Counted from the stretch's first letter, positions 35,018 through 44,648 are shown. The stretch is 64,000 bases of DNA from Streptomyces sp. NBC_01262 (GCF_036226365.1 NZ_CP108462.1:6480501-6544500), one strand, 5' to 3'. The notes: a model not told the origin generated them from the sequence alone. Numbers and translations: made by a program.

Positions 35018-36436
35018 GTGGCCGAACCCTTTGAGTTGACGCTCGTCGAGCAGGCGGCAGCCGTGCGGCGCCGCGAGCTGTCGCCGGTTGAGCTGACGGA
35101 GCACTATCTGCGGCGGATCGAGCGGTTGAACGACTCGGTGGGGGCGTATCTGACGGTGACGCCGGAACGGGCGCTGGCGCAGGCCCGCGGGGCGGAGCAG
35201 CGGGTCATGGAGGGCGAGGAGGCAGCCCTTCTGGGGGTGCCGGTTCCGGTCAAGGACCTGACGCCGGTGCGGGGAGTCCGGTTCACGTCCGGGTCGGCGG
35301 TGTTCGCGGAGCATGTCGCGGGCGAGGACGCGTACATCGTGACGCTACTGCGCGACAGGGCGGGAAGTGTGCTGCTGGGCAAGACCAACACGCCCGAATT
35401 CGGGCTGCCGGCGTACACGGAGAACCGCCTGGGGCCGCCGGCGCGGACGCCGTACGACCTGAGGCTGGGCGCGGGCGGGAGCAGTGGCGGGGCGGCAGCG
35501 GCGGTGGCGGCGGGGCTGGCGCCGGCGGCGCAGGGGAGTGACGGGGGAGGGTCGATCAGGATCCCGGCGAGCTGTTGCGGGGTGGTGGGGGTGAAGCCGA
35601 GCAGGGGGCGGGTGAGCCCGGCGCCCTACGGGGACGGGAGCGGGCTGGCGGTGTCGGGGCCGATCGCGCGGACGGTGCGGGACGCGGCGCTGCTGCTGGA
35701 CGCGATGGCGGTGCCCGCGCCGGGGGATCCGTTCTCGCTGCCGCCGCCGGAGCGGTCGTTCGAGCAGTGGAGCCTACGGGAGCCGGGACGCCTGCGCATC
35801 GCGCGCTGGGCGAGCCCGGACGTGGCGGGGGTGACGGTCGCCCCGGAGGTGCTGGCGGCGTACGAGCGGACGTCGGAGCTGCTGGCGGGGCTGGGCCACG
35901 AGATCGTCGATGTGCCGCAGCCGCTGGAGCCGGGGGACCGGGATCCGTTCACGCCGGTGTGGGCGGTGATGGCGGCGAGCATGCCCGTGCCGCCGGAGCG
36001 GGAGGCGGAGCTGATGCCGCTGACGCGCTGGCTGCGGGAGCGGGGACGGTCGGTGAGCGGCCTGGAGTACACCCGGGCGCTGGCGGCCATGCAGGCGGTG
36101 GGGCGCAAGCACGCCGCCGCCGTGGCGCCGTACGACGCGGTGCTGACCCCGACGCTGGCCCAGCTCCCGGCGCCGGTGGGCGCCCTGCGCGACGACGCGG
36201 ACCCGGAGGCGGACTTCGCGGCGCAGCTCGCCTTCACGCCGTTCACGGCGCCGTGGAACATCGCGGGCCTGCCCGCGGTCTCGCTGCCCGTGCAGTGGAC
36301 CGTCTCCGGTCTGCCGGTCGGGATGATGCTCGGCGCCGCGCATGCGGCGGACGGGCCGCTGCTGGCGCTCGCCGCGCAGGTCGAGGCAGCCGCCGCCACC
36401 GCAGGACTTGGCTCCGCGCGTATTGGGTATGGCTGA
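35018..36436 (+). CDS. Amidase-signature family amidohydrolase
   Basis: This 472-residue enzyme has the amidase-signature Ser-cisSer-Lys triad: Lys79 (VPVPVKDLTP), the GGSSGG motif (Ser155/156) and nucleophile Ser179 in DGGGSIRIPAS. LLGKTNTPEFGLPAYT is the flanking conserved stretch. Substrate specificity is not evident; GatA would sit with gatB/gatC, which are absent here, so a general amide hydrolase is more likely. The GTG start follows the intergenic repeat with no strong RBS. Confidence 0.9.
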   Translation: MAEPFELTLVEQAAAVRRRELSPVELTEHYLRRIERLNDSVGAYLTVTPERALAQARGAEQRVMEGEEAALLGVPVPVKDLTPVRGVRFTSGSAVFAEHVAGEDAYIVTLLRDRAGSVLLGKTNTPEFGLPAYTENRLGPPARTPYDLRLGAGGSSGGAAAAVAAGLAPAAQGSDGGGSIRIPASCCGVVGVKPSRGRVSPAPYGDGSGLAVSGPIARTVRDAALLLDAMAVPAPGDPFSLPPPERSFEQWSLREPGRLRIARWASPDVAGVTVAPEVLAAYERTSELLAGLGHEIVDVPQPLEPGDRDPFTPVWAVMAASMPVPPEREAELMPLTRWLRERGRSVSGLEYTRALAAMQAVGRKHAAAVAPYDAVLTPTLAQLPAPVGALRDDADPEADFAAQLAFTPFTAPWNIAGLPAVSLPVQWTVSGLPVGMMLGAAHAADGPLLALAAQVEAAAATAGLGSARIGYG

Positions 36437-36511
36437 GCTGTCCGACCCGCCCCACCCCGTCTCACCTCTGCCTCACCCCCATCCCAACCCCGACCCTCAC
36501 CGGAGAACACC

Positions 36512-38608
36512 GTGGCCGAACGCTCACGGCTGGCGGCGCTGCACGGCGTGGACACCACCTACCGGCCCGCGCCGGACAAGGTGGTCCGCGTGCCGGACGA
36601 CACCGTCGTCGAGGTGCTGGCCGCGCTCGGCGTGGACGCCTCGACCCCGGCCGCCGTACGCGAGGCGCTCGCCGCGCATGAGCGGCGTGCGCACGGCAGG
36701 CTGCTCCCGCGCAGCGTCTTCGTCCGGGCCGGCCAGGCGCCGCGGATCACCGTCCCGGAGGGGACGACGCTGCGCGTGGAGACCGAGGACGGCGAGGAGT
36801 TCGACTGGCGCCCGGAGCAGACGCTGCCGGTCGGGCGGCACTCGCTGCGCGCGCAGGGCCCCGACGGGCGGACCGCATGCGCGCAGTTCGTGGTCGCGCC
36901 GGACCGGCTGGCGGGACCGCCGGTGCGCACGTACGGCTTCATGGCGCAGCTGTACTCGGTGCTGTCCACCCGGTCGTGGGGCATGGGGGACCTCGGCGAT
37001 CTCGCCGACCTCGCCGCGTGGTCGGGGCGGACGCTGGGAGCCGGATTTCTGCAGGTCAACCCGCTGCATGTGGCGGTGCAGGGGCGGCCGACGGATCCAT
37101 CGCCGTACCGGCCCTCGTCGCGGAGATTTCCCGACCCGGTCTATCTGCGGGTGGAGGAGGTCCCGGAGTACGCGTATCTGGAGCCCGCGCAGCGGGAGCG
37201 GGCCGAGGATCTGCTGCGGAGGGCGTCGGTGCTGCGCGACTCCGTGCTGCAGAAGGAAGCGCTGATCGACCGGGACGCGGTGTGGGAGCTGAAGCGCGAA
37301 GCGCTCGCGCTGGTGCGCAAGGTGCCGCTCAGCCCGGGCCGCCGGGCCGCCTACTGCGACTTCCTGGCAGGGCAGGGCCAGGCGCTGGACGACCACGCCA
37401 CCTGGTCGACGCTCGCCCAGGTCCACGGCCCGGACTGGCACGGCTGGCCGGCCGGACTGCGCGACCCCCGCTCCGCGCAGGTCGCCCGGGCCCGGCAGGA
37501 GCATCTGGAGCAGGTCGACTTCCACTGCTGGCTGGCCTGGCTGACCGACAGCCAGCTTCGCGCCGCGCAGCGCGCCGCGAGGGACGCCGGCATGACGGTC
37601 GGGATCGTCCATGACCTCGCGGTCGGCGTCCACCCGGCCGGCTCGGACGCCTGGGCCCTGCAGGACGCCCTCGCGCACGGCATGTCGGTCGGCGCGCCCC
37701 CGGACGCCTTCAACGCGCACGGCCAGGACTGGGGCCTCCCGCCCTGGCGCCCCGACGCCCTCGACGCGACCGGCTACGCCCCCTACCGCGACCTCCTGCG
37801 GGCGGTGCTCCGGCACGCGGGCGGCCTGCGCATCGACCATGTGATGGGCCTGTTCCGGCTGTGGTGGGTCCCGCAGGGGCGGCCGCCGACGGAGGGCGCG
37901 TACGTCAGATACGACAGCGAGGCCATGCTCGGCCTGCTGGCCCTGGAGGCGCAGCGGGCGGGCGCGGTGGTCATCGGGGAGGACCTCGGCACGGTCGAGC
38001 CGGGCGTACGGGAGGAGCTCGCGGACCGCGGGATCCTCGGGACCTCCGTGCTGTGGTTCGAACGGGACTACGCGGGCGGCGGCCGGCCGCTGCCACCGCA
38101 GGCCTGGCGGGCCTCGTCCCTGGCCACCGTCACCACGCACGACCTGCCCAGCACCGCCGCCCGGCTCACCGGCGAGCACGTCGAACTGCGGCACCGGCTC
38201 GGGCTGCTCGGCCGCCCCCTCGAACAGGAGCAGGCTGAGGACGCGGTCGAGGTGGCCGAGTGGCTGGCCCTGCTCGGCCGGCTCGGGCTCCTGCCCGAAG
38301 GCACCGGCGACGAGGAGGCCGTCGTCAAGGCGCTCCACCGGTTCCTGACCGCCACCCCCGCCCGGATGCTCGGCGTCTGGCTCCCCGACGCGGTCGGCGA
38401 CCGCCGGCCCCAGAACCTTCCCGGCACGTGGGACCAGTATCCGAACTGGCGGCTCCCGATCGCCGGTGCGGACGGCCGCCCCGTGACGCTTGAGCAGCTC
38501 GCGGCCTCGGCGCGGCTGCACGCGCTGGCGGAGGAAGTACGGGCGGGGCTCGCCGCCCCTGACGCCACCGCCCCTGACGCCACCGCTCCTGAAGCCGGCG
38601 ACCCGTAA
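36512..38608 (+). CDS. malQ: 4-alpha-glucanotransferase (amylomaltase)
   Basis: This is a 698-residue GH77 enzyme that transfers glucan chains during maltodextrin and glycogen turnover. An actinobacterial N-terminal extension (residues 1-145) precedes the barrel. RTYGFMAQLYSVLSTRSWG, NPLHV, PYRPSSRRFPDPVYL, GIVHDLAVGVHPAGSDAW (nucleophile Asp region), RIDHVMGLFRLWWVP, VVIGEDLGTVEP (acid/base Glu) and TTHDLPSTA (third Asp) are all recognisable. The tail has repeats of APDAT from a 15-bp tandem duplication. GTG 36512 has a GGAGA RBS. Confidence 0.95.
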   Translation: MAERSRLAALHGVDTTYRPAPDKVVRVPDDTVVEVLAALGVDASTPAAVREALAAHERRAHGRLLPRSVFVRAGQAPRITVPEGTTLRVETEDGEEFDWRPEQTLPVGRHSLRAQGPDGRTACAQFVVAPDRLAGPPVRTYGFMAQLYSVLSTRSWGMGDLGDLADLAAWSGRTLGAGFLQVNPLHVAVQGRPTDPSPYRPSSRRFPDPVYLRVEEVPEYAYLEPAQRERAEDLLRRASVLRDSVLQKEALIDRDAVWELKREALALVRKVPLSPGRRAAYCDFLAGQGQALDDHATWSTLAQVHGPDWHGWPAGLRDPRSAQVARARQEHLEQVDFHCWLAWLTDSQLRAAQRAARDAGMTVGIVHDLAVGVHPAGSDAWALQDALAHGMSVGAPPDAFNAHGQDWGLPPWRPDALDATGYAPYRDLLRAVLRHAGGLRIDHVMGLFRLWWVPQGRPPTEGAYVRYDSEAMLGLLALEAQRAGAVVIGEDLGTVEPGVREELADRGILGTSVLWFERDYAGGGRPLPPQAWRASSLATVTTHDLPSTAARLTGEHVELRHRLGLLGRPLEQEQAEDAVEVAEWLALLGRLGLLPEGTGDEEAVVKALHRFLTATPARMLGVWLPDAVGDRRPQNLPGTWDQYPNWRLPIAGADGRPVTLEQLAASARLHALAEEVRAGLAAPDATAPDATAPEAGDP
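38555..38584 (+). repeat. 15-bp tandem repeat at the malQ 3' end
   Basis: GCCCCTGACGCCACC occurs twice in tandem, with a third degenerate partial copy, and encodes the Ala-Pro-Asp-Ala-Thr tail. It stays in frame. Confidence 0.8.
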
Positions 38609-38656
38609 GGCCACCCCGGGCGCGCGGTGCGGGTGGGCATTGGCTACGGTGGATGC

Positions 38657-38887
38657 GTGGACAAGGCCAAGAAGAACGCTCTGCGTGCCGGCACGGTCGC
38701 CGCGGGCACGGTGCTGATGCTGCTCATGACGTCCCCCGCGTTCGCGCTGGTGCGCGACGACGGCGACGACCCCGGCAACGGCCTGAGCGTCGCCGAGACG
38801 CTCGGTCTGTTCGTCGCGCTGCCCCTGTTGCTCTTCGCGGTCATCGCGGGGCTCGTCATCGTCACGGACAAGTCCCGCAAGGCGTAA
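38657..38887 (+). CDS. Small membrane protein (76 aa), conserved hypothetical
   Basis: This is a 76-residue protein with two hydrophobic segments (AGTVAAGTVLMLLMTSPAFAL, possibly a cleaved leader, and LFVALPLLLFAVIAGLVIV), a short acidic Asp/Gly linker between them and a basic C-terminus KSRKA. GTG 38657 is preceded by GGTGGA and gives a basic N-terminus MDKAKKNALRAG, better than the 30-bp longer frame. Function unknown. Its last codons and stop are tandemly duplicated. Confidence 0.75.
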   Translation: MDKAKKNALRAGTVAAGTVLMLLMTSPAFALVRDDGDDPGNGLSVAETLGLFVALPLLLFAVIAGLVIVTDKSRKA

Positions 38888-38902
38888 GTCCCGCAAGGCG
38901 TA
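38871..38902 (+). repeat. 16-bp tandem duplication across a stop codon
   Basis: AGTCCCGCAAGGCGTA at 38871-38886 is repeated exactly at 38887-38902. The first copy holds the end of the small membrane protein gene; the second is untranslated. Confidence 0.85.
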
Positions 38903-38922
38903 GGCCTGCGGCTCAAGACGGC

Positions 38923-38956
38923 AAAGGGCCCCTCGGAGCGATCCGAGGGGCCCTTT
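38923..38956. terminator. Bidirectional terminator between the small membrane protein and pepN1
   Basis: Perfect 15-bp stem AAAGGGCCCCTCGGA / TCCGAGGGGCCCTTT with a 4-nt loop. The A and T ends give a short U run in both directions, and the flanking genes converge on it. Confidence 0.92.
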
Positions 38957-38966
38957 CCCGTACCGC

Positions 38967-41546
38967 TCAGCCGGCCGCCGCGTCCGCGGCCTGCGCGCGC
39001 AGCGCCCGCTCGACGCCCGCGCGGGACTCGGTGACGAGCCGCCGCAGGGCGGGGACCGGGTCGGACTCGGCGAGCCAGGTGTCGGTCGCGTCGAGGGTGG
39101 CCTGGGAGATCGTCAGCGACGGGTAGAGGCTGATCACGATCTGCTGGGCCATCTCGTGGCTGCGGGTGTCCCAGACCTCCTTGAGCGCCGCGAAGTACTT
39201 CTCGGCGTAAGGAGCGATCAGCTCGCGCTGGTCGGTCTGGACGAAGCCCGCGATGACGGCCTCCTGGACCGCGTTCGGGAACTTCTCGCTCTCCACGACC
39301 GACGCCCAGACCTCGGCCTTGGCCTCGGCGGTGGGGAAGGCGGCGCGGGCGGTGGCGGCGTGCCGCTCGCCGGCGGCCGTGGGGTCGCGGTCGAGCTCGG
39401 CCACGATGGCGTTCTCGTCGGCGCGGCCGGTGGCGGCGAGCCGCTGGAGCAGCGACCAGCGCAGCTCGGTGTCGACGGCCAGGCCGTCCACCGTCCGCGT
39501 GCCGTCGAGCAGGCCGGCGAGCAGGTCCAGCTGCTCCGGCGTACGGGCGGTGGCGGCGAAGGCGCGGGCCCAGGCGAGCTGGTGGTCGCTGCCGGGGGCG
39601 GCGGCGCGCAGGTGCTCCTCGGTCGCCTCCGTCCAGCGGGCGAGACCGGAGGGCCGCCAGGCCGGGTCGGCGTACAGGTCGATGGCGAGCTTGACCTGGC
39701 GGTGCAGGGACTGCACCACGCCGATGTCGGACTCCTTGGCGATGCCGGCCAGGACCAGCTCCAGGTAGTCCCGGGCGGCCAGTTCGCCGTCACGGGTCAT
39801 GTCCCAGGCGGCGGACCAGACCAGGGCCCGGGGGAGCGACTCGGTGAAGTCGCCGACGTGGCCGCGTACGGTCGCCAGCGAGACCTCGTCCAGGCGCACC
39901 TTGGCGTACGACAGGTCGTCGTCGTTGAGCAGTACGACCGCGGGCCGGCGCTCGCCGGTCAGCTCGGGGACCTCGGTCAGCTCGCCGTCGACATCCAGCT
40001 CGACCCGCCGGGTGCGGACCAGGCTGCCGGCCTCCGACAGCTCGTACAGGCCGATCGCGATCCGGTGCGGCCGCAGCACGGCCTGCCCCTTGGCGCCGGC
40101 GGGGAGGGCCGGGGCCTCCTGGCGTACGGCGAAGCCGGTGATGACACCGTCGGGACCGTCCTGCGAGACCTCGATCTCGGGGCGCAGGATGTTGATGCCG
40201 GCGGTCTCCAGCCAGGCCTTCGACCAGGTCTTCAGGTCGCGCCCGCTGGTCTCCTCCAGTGCGCCGAGCAGGTCGGGGAGCCGGGTGTTGCCCCAGGCGT
40301 GGGCCTTGAAGTAGGCCTGGACGCCCTTGAAGAACTCGTCCTGCCCGACATAGGCGACGAGCTGCTTGAGCACCGACGCGCCCTTGGCGTACGTGATGCC
40401 GTCGAAGTTGACCAGGACGTCGTCCAGGTCGTTGATCTCGGCCATGATCGGGTGGGTGGAGGGCAGTTGGTCCTGCCGGTAGGCCCAGGTCTTCTCGCTG
40501 TTGGCGAAGGTGGTCCAGGCGGCGGGCCACTTGGTGCCGGGCGCGGCCGCCTGGCAGGCGACGGAGGTGTAGGTGGCGAACGACTCGTTCAGCCAGAGGT
40601 CGTTCCACCACTCCATGGTGACCAGGTCGCCGAACCACATGTGGGCCAGCTCGTGCAGGATCGTCTCCGCGCGGGCCTGGTACGCGGCGTCGGTCACCTT
40701 CGAGCGGAAGACGTACTGGTCGCGGATGGTCACCGCGCCCGCGTTCTCCATCGCGCCGGCGTTGAACTCCGGGACGAAGAGCTGGTCGTACTTCTCGAAG
40801 GGGTACGCGTAGTCGAACTTCTCCTGGAACCAGTCGAAGCCCTGCCGCGTGACGTCGAAGATCGCGTCCGCGTCCAGGTGCTCGGCCAGCGAGGGGCGAC
40901 AGTAGACCGCGAGCGGCACGCTCCGGCCGCCGCCCTCCCAGGTGCTGTGCACCGCGTGGTACGGGCCGACGATCAGGGCGGTGATGTACGTGGAGATGCG
41001 CGGGGTCGTCGCGAAGCTCCACACGTCGCCGACCGGCTCCGGGGTCGGCGAGTTGGAGACGACCGTCCAGCCGGTCGGGGCCTTCACGGTGAAGGTGAAG
41101 GTCGCCTTGAGGTCCGGCTGCTCGAAGCTGGCGAAGACCCGGCGGGCGTCCGGCACCTCGAACTGGGTGTAGAGGTACGCCTGCTTGTCGACCGGGTCGA
41201 CGAAGCGGTGCAGTCCCTCACCGGTGTTGGTGTACGCGGCGTCCGCGACCACCTTCAGCTCATTGGGTCCGGCGGCCAGCGAGGGCAGCGCGATCCGCGA
41301 GTCCTCGAAGACCTCCGCAGGGTCCAGGGCGGCCCCGTTGAGGACCACCTCGTGCACGGCGGGCGCGACCAGGTCGATAAAGGTCGAGGCCCCGGCCTCG
41401 GCGGAGTCGAAGCGCACCGTCGTCACCGACCGGAACGTGCCCCCGTCCTGTGCCCCGCGCAGGTCGAGATCGATCTCGTAAGAGTCCACGGTGAGCAGGC
41501 GCGCGCGCTGCCGCGCCTCCTCACGAGTGAGGTTCGTGCCAGGCAC
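38967..41546 (-). CDS. pepN: Aminopeptidase N (M1 family), copy 1
   Basis: This is an 859-residue cytoplasmic zinc metallopeptidase that removes N-terminal residues from peptides. Motifs: substrate-anchoring FNAGAMENAGAVTI, zinc site HELAHMWFGDLVT with the downstream Glu in LWLNESFATY, and a catalytic Tyr region ITYAKGASVLKQL. The C-terminal ERAP1-like helical domain ends RALRAQAADAAAG. GTG 41546 has AAGGAG 8 nt upstream and yields MPGTNLTREEARQRA, matching the paralogue; longer frames are rejected. A close paralogue starts at 51016 on the same strand. Confidence 0.93.
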   Translation of the reverse strand: MPGTNLTREEARQRARLLTVDSYEIDLDLRGAQDGGTFRSVTTVRFDSAEAGASTFIDLVAPAVHEVVLNGAALDPAEVFEDSRIALPSLAAGPNELKVVADAAYTNTGEGLHRFVDPVDKQAYLYTQFEVPDARRVFASFEQPDLKATFTFTVKAPTGWTVVSNSPTPEPVGDVWSFATTPRISTYITALIVGPYHAVHSTWEGGGRSVPLAVYCRPSLAEHLDADAIFDVTRQGFDWFQEKFDYAYPFEKYDQLFVPEFNAGAMENAGAVTIRDQYVFRSKVTDAAYQARAETILHELAHMWFGDLVTMEWWNDLWLNESFATYTSVACQAAAPGTKWPAAWTTFANSEKTWAYRQDQLPSTHPIMAEINDLDDVLVNFDGITYAKGASVLKQLVAYVGQDEFFKGVQAYFKAHAWGNTRLPDLLGALEETSGRDLKTWSKAWLETAGINILRPEIEVSQDGPDGVITGFAVRQEAPALPAGAKGQAVLRPHRIAIGLYELSEAGSLVRTRRVELDVDGELTEVPELTGERRPAVVLLNDDDLSYAKVRLDEVSLATVRGHVGDFTESLPRALVWSAAWDMTRDGELAARDYLELVLAGIAKESDIGVVQSLHRQVKLAIDLYADPAWRPSGLARWTEATEEHLRAAAPGSDHQLAWARAFAATARTPEQLDLLAGLLDGTRTVDGLAVDTELRWSLLQRLAATGRADENAIVAELDRDPTAAGERHAATARAAFPTAEAKAEVWASVVESEKFPNAVQEAVIAGFVQTDQRELIAPYAEKYFAALKEVWDTRSHEMAQQIVISLYPSLTISQATLDATDTWLAESDPVPALRRLVTESRAGVERALRAQAADAAAG

Positions 41547-41889
41547 GTATCCGTCTCCTTCGTCGGTCTTTGCCCTCATCCTCGCACGCGGGGGAGCGCT
41601 GCCGCCCGAGGGATTTCCCTGCTTGTCAGCCCCCTGTGAGCGCTCTCGGCGGTCACCGCAAGGGGTGATCCCGGCACAACCCCGATGTGGTCCCGACGTG
41701 CGGAGGCGTCGCCCGAGGCCCGGGCGTCCCGCCCTTTGACGCGGGGAGCCGCCAGCCGGTTTCACCCAGATAGGTGAAGTACCCCTGTCGGCAACCGAAC
41801 ACATGAACTTTAGTACGGGGATGTCCTGGTTTGTCGACGGGATCGTAACAGCGGTTAGCGGGCGATCCCGGCGAGGGAATTGACCCGGC
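41547..41889. other. Divergent promoter region between pepN1 and the AbiEi/DUF559-like gene
   Basis: A 343-bp gene-free stretch. It contains one small inverted repeat, TTCACC-N6-GGTGAA at 41761-41778, and a possible plus-strand promoter element TTGTCG near 41832. Neither is strong. Nothing else is seen. Confidence 0.4.
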
Positions 41890-42924
41890 ATGAACCAGAA
41901 CCTCCCGCTCGGCACCGCGAGCCCCCGCACCAGCCCCAGCGCCGGCCCCAGCACCGGCCCCCGCACCCTGGACCACCTCTCCCGCAACCGGCGACGGGTG
42001 ATGACGGAGCGTCAGCTCCGCGAGCACGGCGTCACCGCCGGTGACCTCGCCGAGCGGTGCGGCCCCGAAGGCCCCTGGCAGCTGCTGCTCCCGCAGGTGT
42101 ACCTGCTGCACGCCGGGCCGCCGACCAGCGAGGAACGGATCGAGGCCGCGCTGCTCTACGCCGACGGGCAGGGCGAGGGCGGGGACGTGATGATCACCGG
42201 CCTGGCCGCCCTGGCCCTGCACCGCTTCTCCTGCGTCCCCCCGCTGCTCGGCCTGGACCGCATCGACCTGCTGGTCGCCAGCCGGCGGCGGCTGCGCGGC
42301 GCCGGCGAGGTGGCGATCCACCGGGCCCACGTCCTGCCCCGCCCCCAGGAGGTCGCCGGAGTCCCCTGCGCCCCGGTGCCGCGCGCGCTGGCCGACGCCG
42401 TCGCGGAGCTGGACGACCCGGAGACCGTACGCCGGCTGCTGACCGAGGCGGTGCGCGGCGGCCACTGCGAAGCGGCCGCGGTCGTACGGGAGTTGAGCCA
42501 GGCCCGGCTGCTGTCCAGGCCGCATGTCGTCGAGGCGGTGGACACCCTGCTCGCCGAGGGCCGCGCGATCGCGGAGAGCCGGCTCTACGACATGGTCCGC
42601 TGCTTCGGCCTGCCCGACCCGGTGTGGAACGTCGACCTGAGGCTGCCCGGCGGCCCGCACCTGGGCGGCGTGGACGCGTACTGGCCGGAGCACGCGGTGG
42701 CGGTGGAGATCGACGCCCGCGCCCCGCGCCAGGAGGAGGACGCGCTGTGGTCGGAGTACGCCCGCAAGCGCGAGCACTTGGAGCGGCTCGGGATCACGGT
42801 TGTGCACATCACCCCGAAGAAGCTGCGCGAGTCGCTGGAGCAGCAGGCGGCCGTGGTGCGGACGGCTCTGATGGCCTCGTCCGACCGCACCCCGGCCGCG
42901 TATGTCGTCGTCCTGCCGAGCTGA
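41890..42924 (+). CDS. AbiEi-like winged-helix protein with C-terminal DUF559/Vsr-like nuclease-fold domain
   Basis: This is a 344-residue soluble protein. After a Ser/Pro-rich N-terminal tail (residues 1-25), residues about 30-75 look like the AbiEi-type helix-turn-helix (VMTERQLREHGVTAGDL, LLLPQVYLLHAGPPT). The middle is helical (VPRALADAVAELDDPETVRR). The C-terminus, VDAYWPEHAVAVEIDARAPR with a following K-R-x-x-L helix, resembles the DUF559/very-short-patch-repair endonuclease fold. AbiEi proteins normally act as antitoxins beside AbiEii toxins, but no nucleotidyltransferase toxin is adjacent. Function is unproven; many actinomycetes carry stand-alone copies. Confidence 0.7.
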   Translation: MNQNLPLGTASPRTSPSAGPSTGPRTLDHLSRNRRRVMTERQLREHGVTAGDLAERCGPEGPWQLLLPQVYLLHAGPPTSEERIEAALLYADGQGEGGDVMITGLAALALHRFSCVPPLLGLDRIDLLVASRRRLRGAGEVAIHRAHVLPRPQEVAGVPCAPVPRALADAVAELDDPETVRRLLTEAVRGGHCEAAAVVRELSQARLLSRPHVVEAVDTLLAEGRAIAESRLYDMVRCFGLPDPVWNVDLRLPGGPHLGGVDAYWPEHAVAVEIDARAPRQEEDALWSEYARKREHLERLGITVVHITPKKLRESLEQQAAVVRTALMASSDRTPAAYVVVLPS

Positions 42925-42947
42925 TGCCGCCCGTTGCCGAGCCGGGA

Positions 42948-44648
42948 TCAGCGCTTCTTCAGCAGCAGTTCGACATTGCGGTCGCCGGCCGCGCCGGTGA
43001 GATCGGCCGGCTTCGCGCCCTGCGCGTTGAAGGCGAACTCGCGGTAGAGCGCGGCCACGCCGGTCTGGGAGAGGTCGGCGAAGTCGGTCCGGCGCGGGGC
43101 CGCGGACTCCACGAGCGTGGCGATCAGCGAGATCGTCCCGTCGTGGTTGTCGGTGAGCTCGATGACACGGGCCAGCTGCGGGAAGTCGACGTGCGAGGCG
43201 GTGGAGACCTCCCAGAAGGAGCCGTGCGCCACGATCTTGTTGCGGTGGCTGTGGCCGTTGATCCAGGCCGCGACATTACGGTGCGCCCGCAGGGTCGCGA
43301 CCAGCTTGTCGCCGCCGTACCGCACCTCGTCGGGGCGGGCCGGGTCGCGCAGCAGATTGGTCATCGCCCAGCTCGGGTGGTGGCTGAAGACCAGCACCGT
43401 CTCGTCGGCGTGGGCGGTGAGCGTGCGCTCCAGCCACCGCAGTTGCGCGGCGCCGACGGAGCCCCGGTAGTCGCCGCCCCGGTCGGTGGTGTCCAGGCTG
43501 ATGCCGACGACGTCGTCGGCGATCCGGAACGAGTAGTACAGCCGGTCCTCGTCCAGGTTCGCCTGGGTGTAGCCGTGGCCGACCGGCCCCGCGCCCTTGT
43601 ACGCCGGGTCCAGGTGCGCGGCGAGGTAGCCGTGCGGGGTGAACGGCGCGCGGCGCTCGTCCGCGGTGACGCTGCGCGCCCTGGACGCGTACGCCTTGAT
43701 CGCGTCGCGGACCGCGGTGCCCTTGGGGTCCTTGCCGGTCTGGATGACCTTCAGCAGCCGCTCGGCCTCGGTGGCGGGTATCGACTGCAGCTTGCGCGAG
43801 CCGACCGCCAGGTCGTGCCAGAACGAGCCGGCCGCGTAGGCCCCGCTGACCAGCGCGTCGTGGTTGCCGACGGTGGAGTACCACGGCATGTTCAGCCCGG
43901 GGCTGACGACCTCGCGGGTCGCGGCGGCCAGGTAGCCGGCCAGGTGGGGGAAGCCGTGCTGCTTGTCGGTGTCCCGCAGGTTGGATTCCGGCTGCCAGAA
44001 GAGCTTGAGTCCGGAGTTCTGGATGCCCTCGTAGCCGCTCGCGTCACCGGAGTTCGGCAGGATCCGGCCGCCGCTCATCACCTGAAGGAACCACTGCAGC
44101 TCCAGCTGCGAGTTGTTGTCCGTGTTGTCGCCCGTCGTCATCGCGAAGCCGATCGGGCTGCCCGTCGCCGGCCCGCCGCGCAGCGCGTTCACCCGCTCGA
44201 CCATCGCCGCCGCGCCCGCCACGGTCAGTGCCTCCTGCGGACGCCAGCCGCCGGTCCTGCCCGCCCGCAGGAACTCGGTGCGCAGCGGTGACTGGACATC
44301 GGTGATGTGCAGATCCGTGAACTGCACGAAGCAGGCGAGAGCCGTACGCCGCCCGGCCCGGCCGCTCCTGGCGGGCGCCAGCTCGGTCCGGGTCACCCGG
44401 GACCAGCCCGGGCCGTCGGCGAGGCGGCGGTAGCTTCCGCTGCCGCGTGGCGCCGAGACGGCGCGCAGTGTCGTACCGACCGTGGAGGGGGCGGCCGGCA
44501 CGACCGGCAGGCGCCCCGTCGCGGACTGCGCGGCAGCGGGTGACGCCTTCGCGTCACCCGAACCGGGCACCAACGCGATGCCGAGCCCCGCGGTCACAGC
44601 GGTGGTGCCGGACGCGAGCAGGAAGTTGCGGCGATTGAGCGCAGCCAT
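42948..44648 (-). CDS. Tat-exported metallophosphoesterase (actinobacterial TIGR03767-like)
   Basis: This is a 566-residue secreted phosphoesterase. The twin-arginine signal is NRRNFLLASGTTAVTAGLGI at the N-terminus. The calcineurin-like fold shows FTDLHITDVQSP, MTTGDNTDNN, STVGNHDALVSG, VLVFSHHPSWAM and INGHSHRNKI, covering the metal-binding Asp, Asn and His residues. Substrate unknown. ATG 44648 has RBS GGGGGAG; the 33-bp longer frame (44681) would put extra residues before the Tat motif and is less likely. It is divergent from the subtilase gene. Confidence 0.9.
   Translation of the reverse strand: MAALNRRNFLLASGTTAVTAGLGIALVPGSGDAKASPAAAQSATGRLPVVPAAPSTVGTTLRAVSAPRGSGSYRRLADGPGWSRVTRTELAPARSGRAGRRTALACFVQFTDLHITDVQSPLRTEFLRAGRTGGWRPQEALTVAGAAAMVERVNALRGGPATGSPIGFAMTTGDNTDNNSQLELQWFLQVMSGGRILPNSGDASGYEGIQNSGLKLFWQPESNLRDTDKQHGFPHLAGYLAAATREVVSPGLNMPWYSTVGNHDALVSGAYAAGSFWHDLAVGSRKLQSIPATEAERLLKVIQTGKDPKGTAVRDAIKAYASRARSVTADERRAPFTPHGYLAAHLDPAYKGAGPVGHGYTQANLDEDRLYYSFRIADDVVGISLDTTDRGGDYRGSVGAAQLRWLERTLTAHADETVLVFSHHPSWAMTNLLRDPARPDEVRYGGDKLVATLRAHRNVAAWINGHSHRNKIVAHGSFWEVSTASHVDFPQLARVIELTDNHDGTISLIATLVESAAPRRTDFADLSQTGVAALYREFAFNAQGAKPADLTGAAGDRNVELLLKKR

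Noticed and set aside
41761..41778. TTCACC-N6-GGTGAA as an operator
   Set aside because: Only 6-bp arms and over 110 bp from the nearest start; too weak to claim as a site.
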